A stretch of DNA of 64,000 nt from Streptomyces sp. NRRL WC-3742 (GCF_000720635.1 NZ_JOCF01000003.1:62001-126000); one strand, 5' to 3'. Counted from the stretch's first letter, positions 20,985-28,987 are shown. The notes: generated from the letters alone by a model not told the origin. Translations and numbers: made by a program.

Positions 20985-22046
20985 CTACCGTTCGATGTCG
21001 CAGGGGCCCGCCGCGGCGGACACACAGGTCTGGATGAGGACGCCCGGCTCGGCCTCGGTGATCTCGCCGGTGCGCAGGTCGCGGACGGCGCCCGCCTTGA
21101 GAGGCGTGACGCAGCCGAAGCAGATGCCCATGCGGCACCCGGAGGGCATGAGCACGCCGGCCTCCTCGCCGACGTCCAGCAACGGCGTGGTGCCGTCCGC
21201 GTCGACGGTCCTGCCGGTGGTGCTGAACGTGACCTCGCCTCCGCTGTTGTCGCCGCCGCCGACGATGCGGGGGCGGAAGCGTTCGGTGTGCAGGCGCTCC
21301 GGGACGCCGTGCTCGGCCCAGTGCTCCTCGGCGGCGTCGAGCAGTCCCGCGGGCCCGCACGCCCAGGTCTCGCGCTCGGCCCAGTCGGGCACGAGTTCGC
21401 CGAGACGGGCGATGTCGAGCCTGCCGTCGGTGTCGGTGTGCACCTCGGTGAGGCGCAGCTTCGTGTCCGCGACCAGGCCGTGCAGGTCGTCGCGGAAGAT
21501 CACGTCCTGCGGCTGCGGTGCGCTGTGGACCATGACGGCGTCATCGAGCCCGGTGTCGCGCAGCATGCCCATGACGGGCGTGATGCCGCTGCCGGCCGTC
21601 AGGTAGAGCACCTTGGCGGGCATGGCGCGCGGCAGGACGAAGTCACCCGTCGCCTGGTCGAGCTGGATCATCGTGCCCGGTGTCGCCCCGCGGACCAGGT
21701 GGTTGCTGACCTTGCCGTCCGGGATCGCCTTCACGGTGATCGTGATGCGGCCGTCCCGGCGGTTCGTCGGTGAGGTGATGGAGTAGGCACGCCACAGGCG
21801 CACCCCGTCGACGTCGACCCCGATCCGCACGTACTGACCGGCCGTGTGGCCGCGCCAGCCCCGCCCCGGCCTGATCACGACGGTCGCGGCGTCACCCGTC
21901 TCGGGGTGCACGGCCTCGATGCGCCCACGCAGGTCGGCGCCCGCACGCAGCGGGCTGACCAGGTCGAGGTAGTCCGACGGCAGCAGCGGCGTCGTGACCA
22001 TCTCCAGCAGCTTCCATGCCCTGCTGCGGAGGGCTGCACTCGTCAT
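20985..22046 (-). CDS. Ferredoxin reductase with C-terminal 2Fe-2S domain (Rv3230c-like)
   Basis: A 353-residue electron-transfer flavoprotein. The FAD domain has RAYSIT, the NAD(P)H domain has YLTAGSGITPVMGML and ACGPAG, and a C-terminal plant-type ferredoxin domain has the cluster cysteines in SGCRMGICFGC and IQTCVS. It is expected to pass electrons from NADPH to the desaturase encoded directly downstream. ATG at 22046 is divergent from a PucR-type regulator 87 bp away. The longer open frame upstream is antisense to that regulator. Confidence 0.88.
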   Translation of the reverse strand: MTSAALRSRAWKLLEMVTTPLLPSDYLDLVSPLRAGADLRGRIEAVHPETGDAATVVIRPGRGWRGHTAGQYVRIGVDVDGVRLWRAYSITSPTNRRDGRITITVKAIPDGKVSNHLVRGATPGTMIQLDQATGDFVLPRAMPAKVLYLTAGSGITPVMGMLRDTGLDDAVMVHSAPQPQDVIFRDDLHGLVADTKLRLTEVHTDTDGRLDIARLGELVPDWAERETWACGPAGLLDAAEEHWAEHGVPERLHTERFRPRIVGGGDNSGGEVTFSTTGRTVDADGTTPLLDVGEEAGVLMPSGCRMGICFGCVTPLKAGAVRDLRTGEITEAEPGVLIQTCVSAAAGPCDIER

Positions 22047-22077
22047 GACTCCAGCTTGCTGCGCCTCCGGGCGTAAA

Positions 22078-22093
22078 GTCCTGACCGTAGGAC
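22078..22093. promoter_or_regulatory. Inverted repeat in the divergent reductase/regulator promoter
   Basis: GTCCT-6-AGGAC, overlapped by a direct repeat of CGTAAA on each side, in the 87-bp divergent region. It is a candidate operator for the adjacent PucR-type regulator; no experimental motif is known to me. Confidence 0.4.
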
Positions 22094-22133
22094 GTAAATC
22101 TGGTCGGCCGAATTGTTCGTAGGGAACAGGAAC

Positions 22134-23273
22134 GTGAGCCATGCAATCCGGAGGGCCAGCGAACTGGTCCTGGACGAGACGACGGTCGCCGCGCTCCGGG
22201 CGGCGCTGGCGGCCACCGCCGACGAGGTCGTCGAGGCGATCATCGACGAGGTCCCTCCCTACGCCAACGCCCTGTCGGGCCGCATGGGCTCCACCATCCG
22301 CCGGGCCGTCCGCACCGCCCTGGGGCACTACCTGGACCTCGCGAGCGGGAACGCCACGGGTGGCGACGCCGGTGACGCGGCCTACGAGCTGGGCCGCGGC
22401 GAGGTGCGCGACGGCCGTTCGATGGACGCCCTGCTCAGCGCCTACCGCGTCGGCGCCCGCGTGGCCTGGCGATGCCTGGCAGCGGGTGCCGTACCCGCGG
22501 GTCTGCCCGCCGCCGAGGTCGCCAAGTTCGCCGAGCTGACCTTCGCCTACATCGACGAGCTCTCCGCCGCGAGCGCCGCGGGCCATGCCGACGAACTGGC
22601 CGCCCGGGGCAGGGCCCAGGAGCGCCACCTGGAACACCTGGCCCGCGACCTCCTCGCCGGTGCGAGTCCGGACGTGCTGCTGGCCTCCGTGCAACGGGCC
22701 GGGTGGCAGCCCCCGGGTTCGCTGACCGCGGTCCTGCTGCCCGCTGACCAGGCCCGGCCCGCCTACCGCGCGCTCGACCCGGGCACTCTCGTTCTCGACG
22801 ACCTGCCGGACGCCACCGGTGTGCTGCTCGTCCCCGACGCCGACCGGTCGCACCTCCTGCGGCAGCTGACCGACCGCACCGCCGTGGTCGGCCCGGCCCG
22901 GCCGTGGACCCGTGCGTCCGCCTCGTACGCGCGGGCCGTCCGCGCGCGCTCCCTCTCCTCCGACATCCGCGACACCGAGGACCACCTGCCCGAGCTGGTG
23001 CTGAGCGCCGACGCGGACGCGTTCGCGGACCTGCGTGCCCGAGCCCTCGCACCGTTGCTGGCCCTGCCCGCCGCGACCGCGCGGCGGCTGGAGGAGACGT
23101 TGCGGGCGTGGCTGCTGCACCAGGGCAGGCGGGACGAGGTGGCGGCGGCGCTGTTCGTCCATCCCCAGACCGTCCGGTACCGGATGGCACAGCTGCGGGA
23201 GCTGTTCCCGGATCTCGCCTCGCCGCACCGGGTTCTCGAACTGACGCTGGCGGTCGGTGTCCGGGCCGGCTGA
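22134..23273 (+). CDS. PucR-family helix-turn-helix regulator
   Basis: About 379 residues. The N-terminal two-thirds is a helical sensor-like domain without recognised ligand residues. The C-terminus carries the PucR-type HTH: LRAWLLHQGRRDEVAAALFVHPQTVRYRMAQLRELF. GTG at 22134 is preceded by AGGGA about 8 bp upstream; a TTG at 22113 is an alternative. It is transcribed divergently from the ferredoxin reductase-desaturase pair and is the obvious candidate for controlling membrane-lipid desaturation. That role is inferred from position only. Confidence 0.8.
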   Translation: MSHAIRRASELVLDETTVAALRAALAATADEVVEAIIDEVPPYANALSGRMGSTIRRAVRTALGHYLDLASGNATGGDAGDAAYELGRGEVRDGRSMDALLSAYRVGARVAWRCLAAGAVPAGLPAAEVAKFAELTFAYIDELSAASAAGHADELAARGRAQERHLEHLARDLLAGASPDVLLASVQRAGWQPPGSLTAVLLPADQARPAYRALDPGTLVLDDLPDATGVLLVPDADRSHLLRQLTDRTAVVGPARPWTRASASYARAVRARSLSSDIRDTEDHLPELVLSADADAFADLRARALAPLLALPAATARRLEETLRAWLLHQGRRDEVAAALFVHPQTVRYRMAQLRELFPDLASPHRVLELTLAVGVRAG

Positions 23274-23285
23274 CGGCTTCCCCGG

Positions 23286-23350
23286 CGCTCGCCCGGAACT
23301 CGCCCGGAACTCGCCCGGCGCTTCGCTCGGCACCCGCCCGGCGCTTCACC
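23286..23350. repeat. Degenerate short tandem repeat
   Basis: Five or six imperfect copies of an 11-12 bp unit near CTCGCCCGGAA / CGCCCGGCGCTT directly after the PucR-type gene stop. It may be simple replication slippage. Confidence 0.55.
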
Positions 23351-23442
23351 CGGAATCCGTTTCGGTGATGGAGTGACAAGACATAATGACGGCACGTCAG
23401 TTCACACCAGCGGTGAGCTGCGACCGAGGGGGAGGAACGGGC

Positions 23443-23520
23443 GTGCCGGAGTACCGCATACGCGTGGACGGCGAGTCGTCGGGCCGGGACCTGCGCCGGC
23501 TCGCGCCGGAAGGCGAGTAA
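23443..23520 (+). CDS. 25-codon ORF, possible stub of an effector-associated (EACC1-like) gene
   Basis: GTG at 23443 has a good GGGGGAGG site 8 bp upstream and runs to TAA at 23520. The peptide begins VPEYRIRVDGESSG and continues with DLRRLA. From memory, this resembles the N-terminus of the EACC1 family (effector-associated constant component), small proteins of about 120 residues encoded beside caspase-like effectors in Streptomyces. Here only the beginning is present, 7 bp before the caspase-kinase gene. It is either a decayed partner gene whose ribosome site still drives the downstream gene by coupling, or a genuine leader peptide. Confidence 0.45.
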   Translation: MPEYRIRVDGESSGRDLRRLAPEGE

Positions 23521-23527
23521 CCGGCGG

Positions 23528-25204
23528 ATGCCGCTGCCTCGTCCGGAAGCCTCCCGGGTGGTGCTGGCCGGGGTCGCCTACTACGACCACCTGCCGCCCC
23601 TGCCGGCGGTCCGGAACAACCTCGCGGGCCTGGCCGGCTTCTTCACCTCGCGGTTCGGCTGGGGCCTGCCCCCGTCGCACTGCACGGTCGTCACCGACCC
23701 CCGCCACACCTTCGACCTCATCGACCCCGTCCGGCGGGCCGCCGCCGAGGCCACCGACACCCTGCTCGTCTACTACGGCGGCCACGGCCACCTCGACGAG
23801 GAGCTCCGGTACTCGATCTCGCTCGCCGGCTCCCGGCAGAACGAGCCGTGGACCTGCATGCCGTACACCTGGCTGCGGTCCGCGCTCACCCAGACCCGGG
23901 CGGAGCGCCGGGTCGTCATCCTCGACAGCTGCTTCAGCGGGCAGGCCCACGGGCTGATGGCCGACGAGGCCGACGCGCTGCGCGCCCAGGTGGCGACGGC
24001 GGGAGCGGTGGTCATCAGCTCCGCCCGCCACGACCTGCCCGCGCTCGCCCCGGTCGGCGAGCCGTACACGGCGTTCACGGGTGAGCTGCTGCGGGTGCTC
24101 GTCCACGGCATCGCGGGCGGGCAGGCCGAGATCACCGTCGACACCGCGTACTCCCAGGTCAAGGCAGCCCTGGCCGAGAAGGGCCGGCCGACCCCGGACC
24201 GTACGGGCACCGACACCTCGGGCGCCCTGGTCATCGCCCGTAACCCGGCGTTCCGGCCCAGCGCGCCCGAGGCCGCGCCGCGCCCCGCCCCGGGCGCGCA
24301 CCTGCGGGCGCTGGCGGAGCGTCGGCTCCAGCGGCCCGTGGGCGGCTGGAGCTACGCGGGGCAGAGGACGACCGGCGTGCACCAGGCGCCGGAGGCGACC
24401 GGGAAGCGCTACGAGACCGTCTCGCTGATCGGCCAGGGCGGCATGGGCGAGGTCAAGCTGGCCTTCGACCGCTTCCTGAGCCGGATGGTCGCGGTGAAGA
24501 TGATCAAACCGCGCGGGGACGAGGAACCGTTCGAGCAGCGGTTCTTCTGGACGGAGGCCCGGGCGGTCGCGGCGCTCAACCACCCGAACGTGGCCGCGAT
24601 CTACGACGTGGGGGAAGGCGAGGCCGGGCGGTTCATCGTCATGGAGTACGTCTCCGGGGCGCCGCTCTCGGACCTGGCCGGGGACGGGAAGCTGTCGCCG
24701 GACGAAGCGGCGGAGGCCGTCCACGACGTGCTGGCGGGGCTCGACGCCGCCCACCGGGCCGGGGTGATCCACTGCGACATCAAGCCCCACAACCTCATGC
24801 TGACGCCGGACGGCACGGTCAAGATCCTCGACTTCGGGATCTCCCACTTCCAGGGGGAGATCTCCCTCTACGAGGAGGGGACGGTGGTGGGCACCCCCGC
24901 CTACATGCCGCCCGAGATCTACGCCGGTGCGGAGCCCACCGCGGCCACCGACATCTACCAGGCCGGGGTCACGTTCTACGAACTGTGCACCGGGGAGAAG
25001 CCGTTCACGGGAACGACCGTCTACGAGGTCTTCGCCCGAGTCCTGGAGGGGACCGTCGTCCCGCCGAGCGAACTCACCCCGGAGCTGCCCGCCGCGTACG
25101 AGGCGGTGATCCTGAGGGCCCTGGAACGCGAACCGCAGGACCGGTACGAGAGCGCCGCCGAGATGCGCGCGGCCATCGCGGCCGCGCTGTACGGGACGGG
25201 CTGA
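23528..25204 (+). CDS. Caspase-like peptidase fused to a Ser/Thr protein kinase
   Basis: 558 residues. Residues 1 to about 245 form a C14-type caspase (metacaspase-like) domain with the catalytic dyad His86 in YYGGHGH and Cys135 in LDSCFSG. A Pro/Ala-rich linker (about 243-290) leads to a Hanks-type kinase (about 295-555). The kinase shows the Gly loop GQGGMGEV, Lys324 in VAVKMIK, catalytic Asp417 in HCDIKPHN, and DFG at 435-437. The usual HRD is HCD here. No membrane segment or PASTA domain follows. Caspase-kinase fusions are thought to act in actinobacterial stress or conflict signalling; the substrate and trigger are unknown. ATG at 23528 is the only reasonable start, although its own ribosome site is poor. 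Confidence 0.88.
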   Translation: MPLPRPEASRVVLAGVAYYDHLPPLPAVRNNLAGLAGFFTSRFGWGLPPSHCTVVTDPRHTFDLIDPVRRAAAEATDTLLVYYGGHGHLDEELRYSISLAGSRQNEPWTCMPYTWLRSALTQTRAERRVVILDSCFSGQAHGLMADEADALRAQVATAGAVVISSARHDLPALAPVGEPYTAFTGELLRVLVHGIAGGQAEITVDTAYSQVKAALAEKGRPTPDRTGTDTSGALVIARNPAFRPSAPEAAPRPAPGAHLRALAERRLQRPVGGWSYAGQRTTGVHQAPEATGKRYETVSLIGQGGMGEVKLAFDRFLSRMVAVKMIKPRGDEEPFEQRFFWTEARAVAALNHPNVAAIYDVGEGEAGRFIVMEYVSGAPLSDLAGDGKLSPDEAAEAVHDVLAGLDAAHRAGVIHCDIKPHNLMLTPDGTVKILDFGISHFQGEISLYEEGTVVGTPAYMPPEIYAGAEPTAATDIYQAGVTFYELCTGEKPFTGTTVYEVFARVLEGTVVPPSELTPELPAAYEAVILRALEREPQDRYESAAEMRAAIAAALYGTG

Positions 25205-25241
25205 GGCGGCACGGGTGATCCTGGCGGCCCCGGCCGCTTGG

Positions 25242-25694
25242 TCATGACCGTTGTGAGAACGGGCCCGTGGTGACGAAGCGGTGGAGCTGCCGCGCGAAGC
25301 TGCGGGCCTCCTCGGGCGGCCAGGAGGCCAGGGACTCCTCGATGTGCGAGGCGAGCCGACGGCGGGTGGTGTCGACCACCCGCCGTCCGTCGTCGGTGAG
25401 GGCGAGGAGGGTGGCGCGGCGGTCGTGCGGGTCGGGCTCGCGGCGCAGCAGTCCGGCCTCCTCCAGGCGGGTGGCCCGGCGGGTCACGCCCGAGCGGTCG
25501 AGGCCGATCTCGCCCGCGAGGTCGGCCGCGCTGCGCGGGCCGGTGCGGTCGAGGCCGCTGAGGACGGGGTAGGTGGTCTCGTCCACGGCCTCGCCGAGGC
25601 CCTCGGTGAGGCGGCTGTAGAGCTGGGCCCGGGTGCCGCGCTTGAGCAGCGTTCCGAGTGCGTCGGCGATCTCGTGTCCTACGTCTTCCGGCAT
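25242..25694 (-). CDS. MarR-family transcriptional regulator
   Basis: A 150-residue winged-helix regulator. The recognition region is SAADLAGEIGLDRSGVTRRATRLEEAGLL and the wing DPHDRRATLLALTDDGRRV. The N- and C-terminal helices form the dimer interface. ATG at 25694 is divergent from a SnoaL-like gene, with two GCGTGC/GCACGC inverted repeats in the 114-bp gap, the nearer one 14 bp from its start. It probably represses itself and the divergent gene; the ligand is unknown. Confidence 0.87.
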   Translation of the reverse strand: MPEDVGHEIADALGTLLKRGTRAQLYSRLTEGLGEAVDETTYPVLSGLDRTGPRSAADLAGEIGLDRSGVTRRATRLEEAGLLRREPDPHDRRATLLALTDDGRRVVDTTRRRLASHIEESLASWPPEEARSFARQLHRFVTTGPFSQRS

Positions 25695-25707
25695 GGCCCC
25701 AAGTTTA

Positions 25708-25724
25708 GCGTGCGCAGCGCACGC
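25708..25724. promoter_or_regulatory. Probable MarR operator 1
   Basis: GCGTGCGC-A-GCGCACGC, a perfect 17-bp inverted repeat, 14 bp upstream of the MarR start. Confidence 0.65.
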
Positions 25725-25743
25725 AGTTTGTCGTATGCTGCAG

Positions 25744-25764
25744 ATGCGTGCTCGACGCACGCAT
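25744..25764. promoter_or_regulatory. Probable MarR operator 2
   Basis: ATGCGTGC-5-GCACGCAT shares the GCGTGC/GCACGC half-sites of operator 1 and lies 45 bp upstream of the SnoaL-like gene. Confidence 0.6.
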
Positions 25765-25808
25765 TTCTCGCCCTTCGTGTGACCTTTGCGACCATTGGGA
25801 GACCTCTC

Positions 25809-26195
25809 ATGACCGACATCGCCACCGCCCTCACCGACCTGCTCCTCACCCCCGGCCTCGCCCTGGACGAGGCCCTCGACCGCCACTTCGCCCCCGACTA
25901 CCGCCAGCGCACCGACGGCAGCTGGGCCGACCGCGCGGAGTTCGCCGCCCACATCGCCCACCTGCGCGAGATCGTCGCCGGAGGCGAGGTCCAGGTCCTG
26001 GAGGAACTCGCCCAGGGCGACCTCTACGCGGACCGCCACATCGTCGACGTCCGCAAGACCGACGGCTCCTCCGTCCGCATGGAGGTCTACGTCTTCGCCG
26101 AACTCGCCGCCGACGGCCGCTTCCGCCGCATCGAGGAGACCACCCTGCTGCTGCAGGGCGCCGACACCGACCGGGACCTCGGCAGCGCACGTTGA
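25809..26195 (+). CDS. SnoaL-like / NTF2-fold protein
   Basis: A 128-residue protein of the NTF2-like superfamily (SnoaL-type). It has the N-terminal helices (LDEALDRHFAPDYRQRTDG), an Asp/Glu-rich strand region and a C-terminal beta-sheet (RFRRIEETTLLLQG). Such proteins are cyclases, isomerases or small-ligand binders; the catalytic role is not readable here. ATG at 25809 has GGGAG 7 bp upstream. It is divergent from and probably controlled by the MarR regulator. Confidence 0.78.
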   Translation: MTDIATALTDLLLTPGLALDEALDRHFAPDYRQRTDGSWADRAEFAAHIAHLREIVAGGEVQVLEELAQGDLYADRHIVDVRKTDGSSVRMEVYVFAELAADGRFRRIEETTLLLQGADTDRDLGSAR

Positions 26196-26264
26196 CCTGC
26201 GGAACCGCCTGAGCGCGTGCTGCGTCCCGTCGGAAAAGGGGTCAAGATCCACGGGGGACGGTAG

Positions 26265-27467
26265 GTGCCGTTGATGAACGCAGCAGAGCCGACGGAAGCG
26301 CGGATCGAGGACGCGGGCAACGTACTGGTCGCGCCCTCCGGGGTGATCGGGGACTTCTTCGGGTCCCGGATCACCCCGGAGGAACTCGCCGCAGGCGCGC
26401 CCGACCTCGCGGGGAAGACCGTCTACCTGTGCGGCGACATCTCCGGAACCGGCCAACTGCACGGCGCCACCCGGGTGTTCGTCATCCGCGAACTGTCGGA
26501 GGGCTACGGCGGGAAACCGTGGACGGTGATCGGCCTCGGCCGGGTGCCCCTTCGCGTCCACGGCGTCGGCGTGTACTACCGCCGCTTCTTCGACCCGGGC
26601 GACGACCACTTCGCGCGCATCCGCGCCGAGCACGAGTTCCAGTCCCTGACGGAATCCACCAAACCCGGCACCGCCCACCGCAGCGGCATCTACCTCACGC
26701 CCGTCACGCGGGACGGCGACGACCTGCACTTCCGCCTGCTCCGCTGCTCCACCAACCTGTCCGGGCCGACCGAGGGCTTCGGCCCGACCGACACCGACAT
26801 CGTCGGCGACCTGAACCGCGAGGCCGACGCCCTCTTCCGGGGCCACGCGCCCCTGAACCACGTCCTCGCGCAGACCTACCACAACACCCCGGCCACGGCC
26901 GAGCGCAAGCAGTCCAAGGCCAGGATCTCCTCCCACGCCGACAAGACCAAGGACATGCCCGGCAACGGCATCATGGCCTTCTGCACCTTCTACGACGGGC
27001 TCGACCGGCTCCAGCCCCTGGCCGAGGACGACTTCGACCTGGGCGTGAAGGGCGTCAGCGGCCTCACCCGGCTGCAGTTCCGCCTCAAGGACTCGGCGGC
27101 TCGGGACGCTTCGCTGCCCCCGCAGTTCACGGTGACGCTCCACCCCGGCTCCGTCTTCTTCATGCCGCTCTCCACCAACCGCCTCTACACCCACGAGATC
27201 CGGCCCTCGGCCCTGGACGCCGCGCTGCTCCCCACCCGGCTGGGGTACGTGGTGCGCTGCTCGAAGGCCGAAGCCGTCCACAAGGACGGGCTCACCTACC
27301 TCAAGTCGGCCGATGGCCTGGTGGAGTTGGAGCCGCCCACCGAGGCCGGCATGGAGGAGCTGCGCAGGCTGTACGCGGAGGAGAACCGGTCCGCGTCCGT
27401 CATCGACTACGGCGACGAACTGCTCTTCAGCATGAACACGGGAGACTACGGTGCACCCCGGATCTAG
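26265..27467 (+). CDS. 2OG-Fe(II) dioxygenase-like protein, first of a tandem pair
   Basis: 400 residues. The C-terminal half has the double-stranded beta-helix pattern of AlkB-like 2-oxoglutarate/Fe(II) oxygenases: HxD in SSHADKTKDM (His224, Asp226), the distal His310 in STNRLYTHEI, and Arg331 in YVVRCSK for 2-oxoglutarate. The N-terminal about 200 residues are unassigned. The same landmarks (TNR...H, R-x-SK...H-x-DG) recur in the next gene, so the two are paralogues. GTG at 26265 with GGGGGACGG upstream is used; ATG at 26274 is an alternative. The stop overlaps the next start by 17 bp. The substrate (nucleic acid, protein or small molecule) is unknown. Confidence 0.7.
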   Translation: MPLMNAAEPTEARIEDAGNVLVAPSGVIGDFFGSRITPEELAAGAPDLAGKTVYLCGDISGTGQLHGATRVFVIRELSEGYGGKPWTVIGLGRVPLRVHGVGVYYRRFFDPGDDHFARIRAEHEFQSLTESTKPGTAHRSGIYLTPVTRDGDDLHFRLLRCSTNLSGPTEGFGPTDTDIVGDLNREADALFRGHAPLNHVLAQTYHNTPATAERKQSKARISSHADKTKDMPGNGIMAFCTFYDGLDRLQPLAEDDFDLGVKGVSGLTRLQFRLKDSAARDASLPPQFTVTLHPGSVFFMPLSTNRLYTHEIRPSALDAALLPTRLGYVVRCSKAEAVHKDGLTYLKSADGLVELEPPTEAGMEELRRLYAEENRSASVIDYGDELLFSMNTGDYGAPRI

Positions 27468-28206
27468 CGTCGCCACCTTCGCCCTGCCGACCGACCCGGA
27501 CCTCTTCGCGGAACTGTCCGAGTCCGTCCGCTGGGAGGACACGGGCAAGGGCCGCCGAGGCGCCGTCCTCACGAGAGTCGACGGGACGGGCGGCGTGCCC
27601 CTCGTCCGCACCACCACGCGCTACGCCACCCCGGCGCAGCGCTTCGCGGCCGTGCACGAGCGGCTGGCGCAGCGGATCCGGCAGCACGCCTCGCTCCCGC
27701 ACGCCTTCAACAACGCCCTCATCGAGACCTACACCAACACCTACCGGACGATGGGCGCCCACTCCGACCAGGCCCTCGACCTCGCCGACGACTCCTCCAT
27801 CGCCGTCTTCTCCTGCTACCGCCACCCCGAAGCGGGCCCGCCCCGGAAGCTGATCTTCGAACCGAAGGAGCCCGACGGCGGCGAACCGTTCGAGATCCCC
27901 CTCACCCACCACGGCGTCGTCGTGTTCTCCACCGCCACGAACCGGCGGCTCAGGCACCGGATCGTCCTGGACACGCCCGCCACGGACAACCAGTGGCTGG
28001 GCGTCACCTATCGCACGTCCAAGACCCTCCTCCACTTCCACGACGGACACCCGCACCTCCCGAACGGCGCCCGCCTCACCCCGGCCGACGACGACCAGCA
28101 GCGCGAGTTCTACGCCCTGCGCCGCCGCGAGAACACCGAAACCGACTTCAGCTACCCGCCGCTGACCTGCACCGTCAGCGCGAGCGACCTGACGCCGCCG
28201 GTCTGA
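27451..28206 (+). CDS. 2OG-Fe(II) dioxygenase (AlkB-like), second of a tandem pair
   Basis: A 251-residue AlkB-like dioxygenase. Iron ligands are His104 and Asp106 in TMGAHSDQALDL and His169 in TNRRLRH; Arg188 in YRTSK probably binds 2-oxoglutarate. Preceding motifs FNNALIETYTNTYR and IAVFSCYRHP fit the conserved AlkB-like core. GTG at 27451 lies inside the end of the first dioxygenase gene with GGGAG 6 bp upstream, so translation is coupled. It lacks the long N-terminal extension of its partner. A hairpin just after the stop (28212-28233) may end the transcript. Confidence 0.75.
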   Translation: MHPGSSVATFALPTDPDLFAELSESVRWEDTGKGRRGAVLTRVDGTGGVPLVRTTTRYATPAQRFAAVHERLAQRIRQHASLPHAFNNALIETYTNTYRTMGAHSDQALDLADDSSIAVFSCYRHPEAGPPRKLIFEPKEPDGGEPFEIPLTHHGVVVFSTATNRRLRHRIVLDTPATDNQWLGVTYRTSKTLLHFHDGHPHLPNGARLTPADDDQQREFYALRRRENTETDFSYPPLTCTVSASDLTPPV

Positions 28207-28483
28207 CCTGCGTCGGAGGAGGAAGACTCCGACCGTGGTTGCGAGGAGCAGGACGGTGACGACGGGCCGGTAGAGCAGTCGGGCGGCCATGTTGCCGTTC
28301 CAGTCGAGGAAGGCGAAGCGGCGGGTGGAGGTGTACTTCGCATCCGCGTGACGACACTGTCCTCCTCGCACGTCGGCATGGCTCCGGTCAGCCCCGGCCT
28401 TGAGACCGTCGAAATCGCTCTCGGCTCATGGCCCACCGTGCAAGCATCAGGAGACCAGGCGAGCAGGAGCAGAAGGAGTGGCG
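28207..28483. other. Intergenic region after the dioxygenase pair
   Basis: 277 bp. It holds a GTCGGAG-8-CTCCGAC hairpin at 28212-28233 (likely terminator). A minus-strand reading with one hydrophobic stretch exists near 28,200-28,300 but lacks a ribosome site, so I call no gene here. Confidence 0.5.
28212..28233 (+). terminator. Hairpin after the dioxygenase operon
   Basis: GTCGGAG stem with an 8-nt A/G-rich loop and exact complement CTCCGAC, 6 bp after the stop. Confidence 0.5.
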
Positions 28484-28672
28484 ATGACAGTAACTCAGTG
28501 GGAATACAGGGTGGTTAGCATCGGACGTGACATGCAGAGCGCTGTCGTCAACCTCAATATCCTGGGCAGGCAAGGTTGGGAGGCGGTCGGCTTCAGCAGC
28601 GCTTCATCGACTGCTCGCGCGGGCAGCGAGACCTTCAACCGCGACCTGTTGTTGAAGCGCCCCTTGCAGTGA
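28484..28672 (+). CDS. DUF4177-like small protein
   Basis: 62 residues with the pattern WEYRVV...LNILGRQGWEAVGF, which matches the DUF4177 fold (small beta-rich protein of unknown function). ATG at 28484 follows AAGGAG by 6 bp. Its GC content is clearly lower than the surroundings. A strong bidirectional terminator follows 18 bp after the stop. Confidence 0.7.
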   Translation: MTVTQWEYRVVSIGRDMQSAVVNLNILGRQGWEAVGFSSASSTARAGSETFNRDLLLKRPLQ

Positions 28673-28690
28673 ACGATGAGGCGGGCCCCG

Positions 28691-28724
28691 CTGGTGCCGA
28701 GCCCTCGAGAGGGCTCGGCACCAG
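28691..28724. terminator. Bidirectional terminator between convergent small genes
   Basis: 16-bp arms CTGGTGCCGAGCCCTC and exact complement around GA, between the DUF4177-like gene and the minus-strand small membrane protein. Confidence 0.8.
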
Positions 28725-28738
28725 CTGCCAGGCGAGCG

Positions 28739-28987
28739 TCACCCTGAACGGTCACCCCCGTTACTACCAGCAGCGGAGGCCGGCTGACCTGTACCCAGGA
28801 CGAGCCGAACCCCGTTGATGATCTGACTGAGAAGCTTCCTGACCGACGCCTGCCGGGCGTCACTCAGGAAGACGTAACAGACCCAGGAAGGAGCGGACAG
28901 GACCACCACCGCCAGGAGGAGAACGATGCAGAGGGCAGCGACAAGTGCCTTCTGGCTCCGAACACCGACAGCCAGCAACGATTGCAC
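28739..28987 (-). CDS. Small single-pass membrane protein
   Basis: 82 residues from GTG at 28987. It has one strong hydrophobic helix (ALVAALCIVLLLAVVVLSA), then a charged amphipathic segment (SDARQASVRKLLSQIINGVRLVLG) and a Ser/Gly tail. No family recognised. The ribosome site is weak and a downstream GTG could be used. The base composition is lower in GC than the flanks. It ends against the bidirectional terminator, which supports real transcription. Confidence 0.45.
   Translation of the reverse strand: MQSLLAVGVRSQKALVAALCIVLLLAVVVLSAPSWVCYVFLSDARQASVRKLLSQIINGVRLVLGTGQPASAAGSNGGDRSG

Noticed and set aside
23286..23350. CRISPR-like repeats
   Set aside because: Units are 11-12 bp, degenerate and without spacers; no cas gene is present.
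28152..28371. Minus-strand reading with one hydrophobic stretch after the dioxygenases
   Set aside because: No ribosome site, no family resemblance, and it overlaps the likely dioxygenase terminator.
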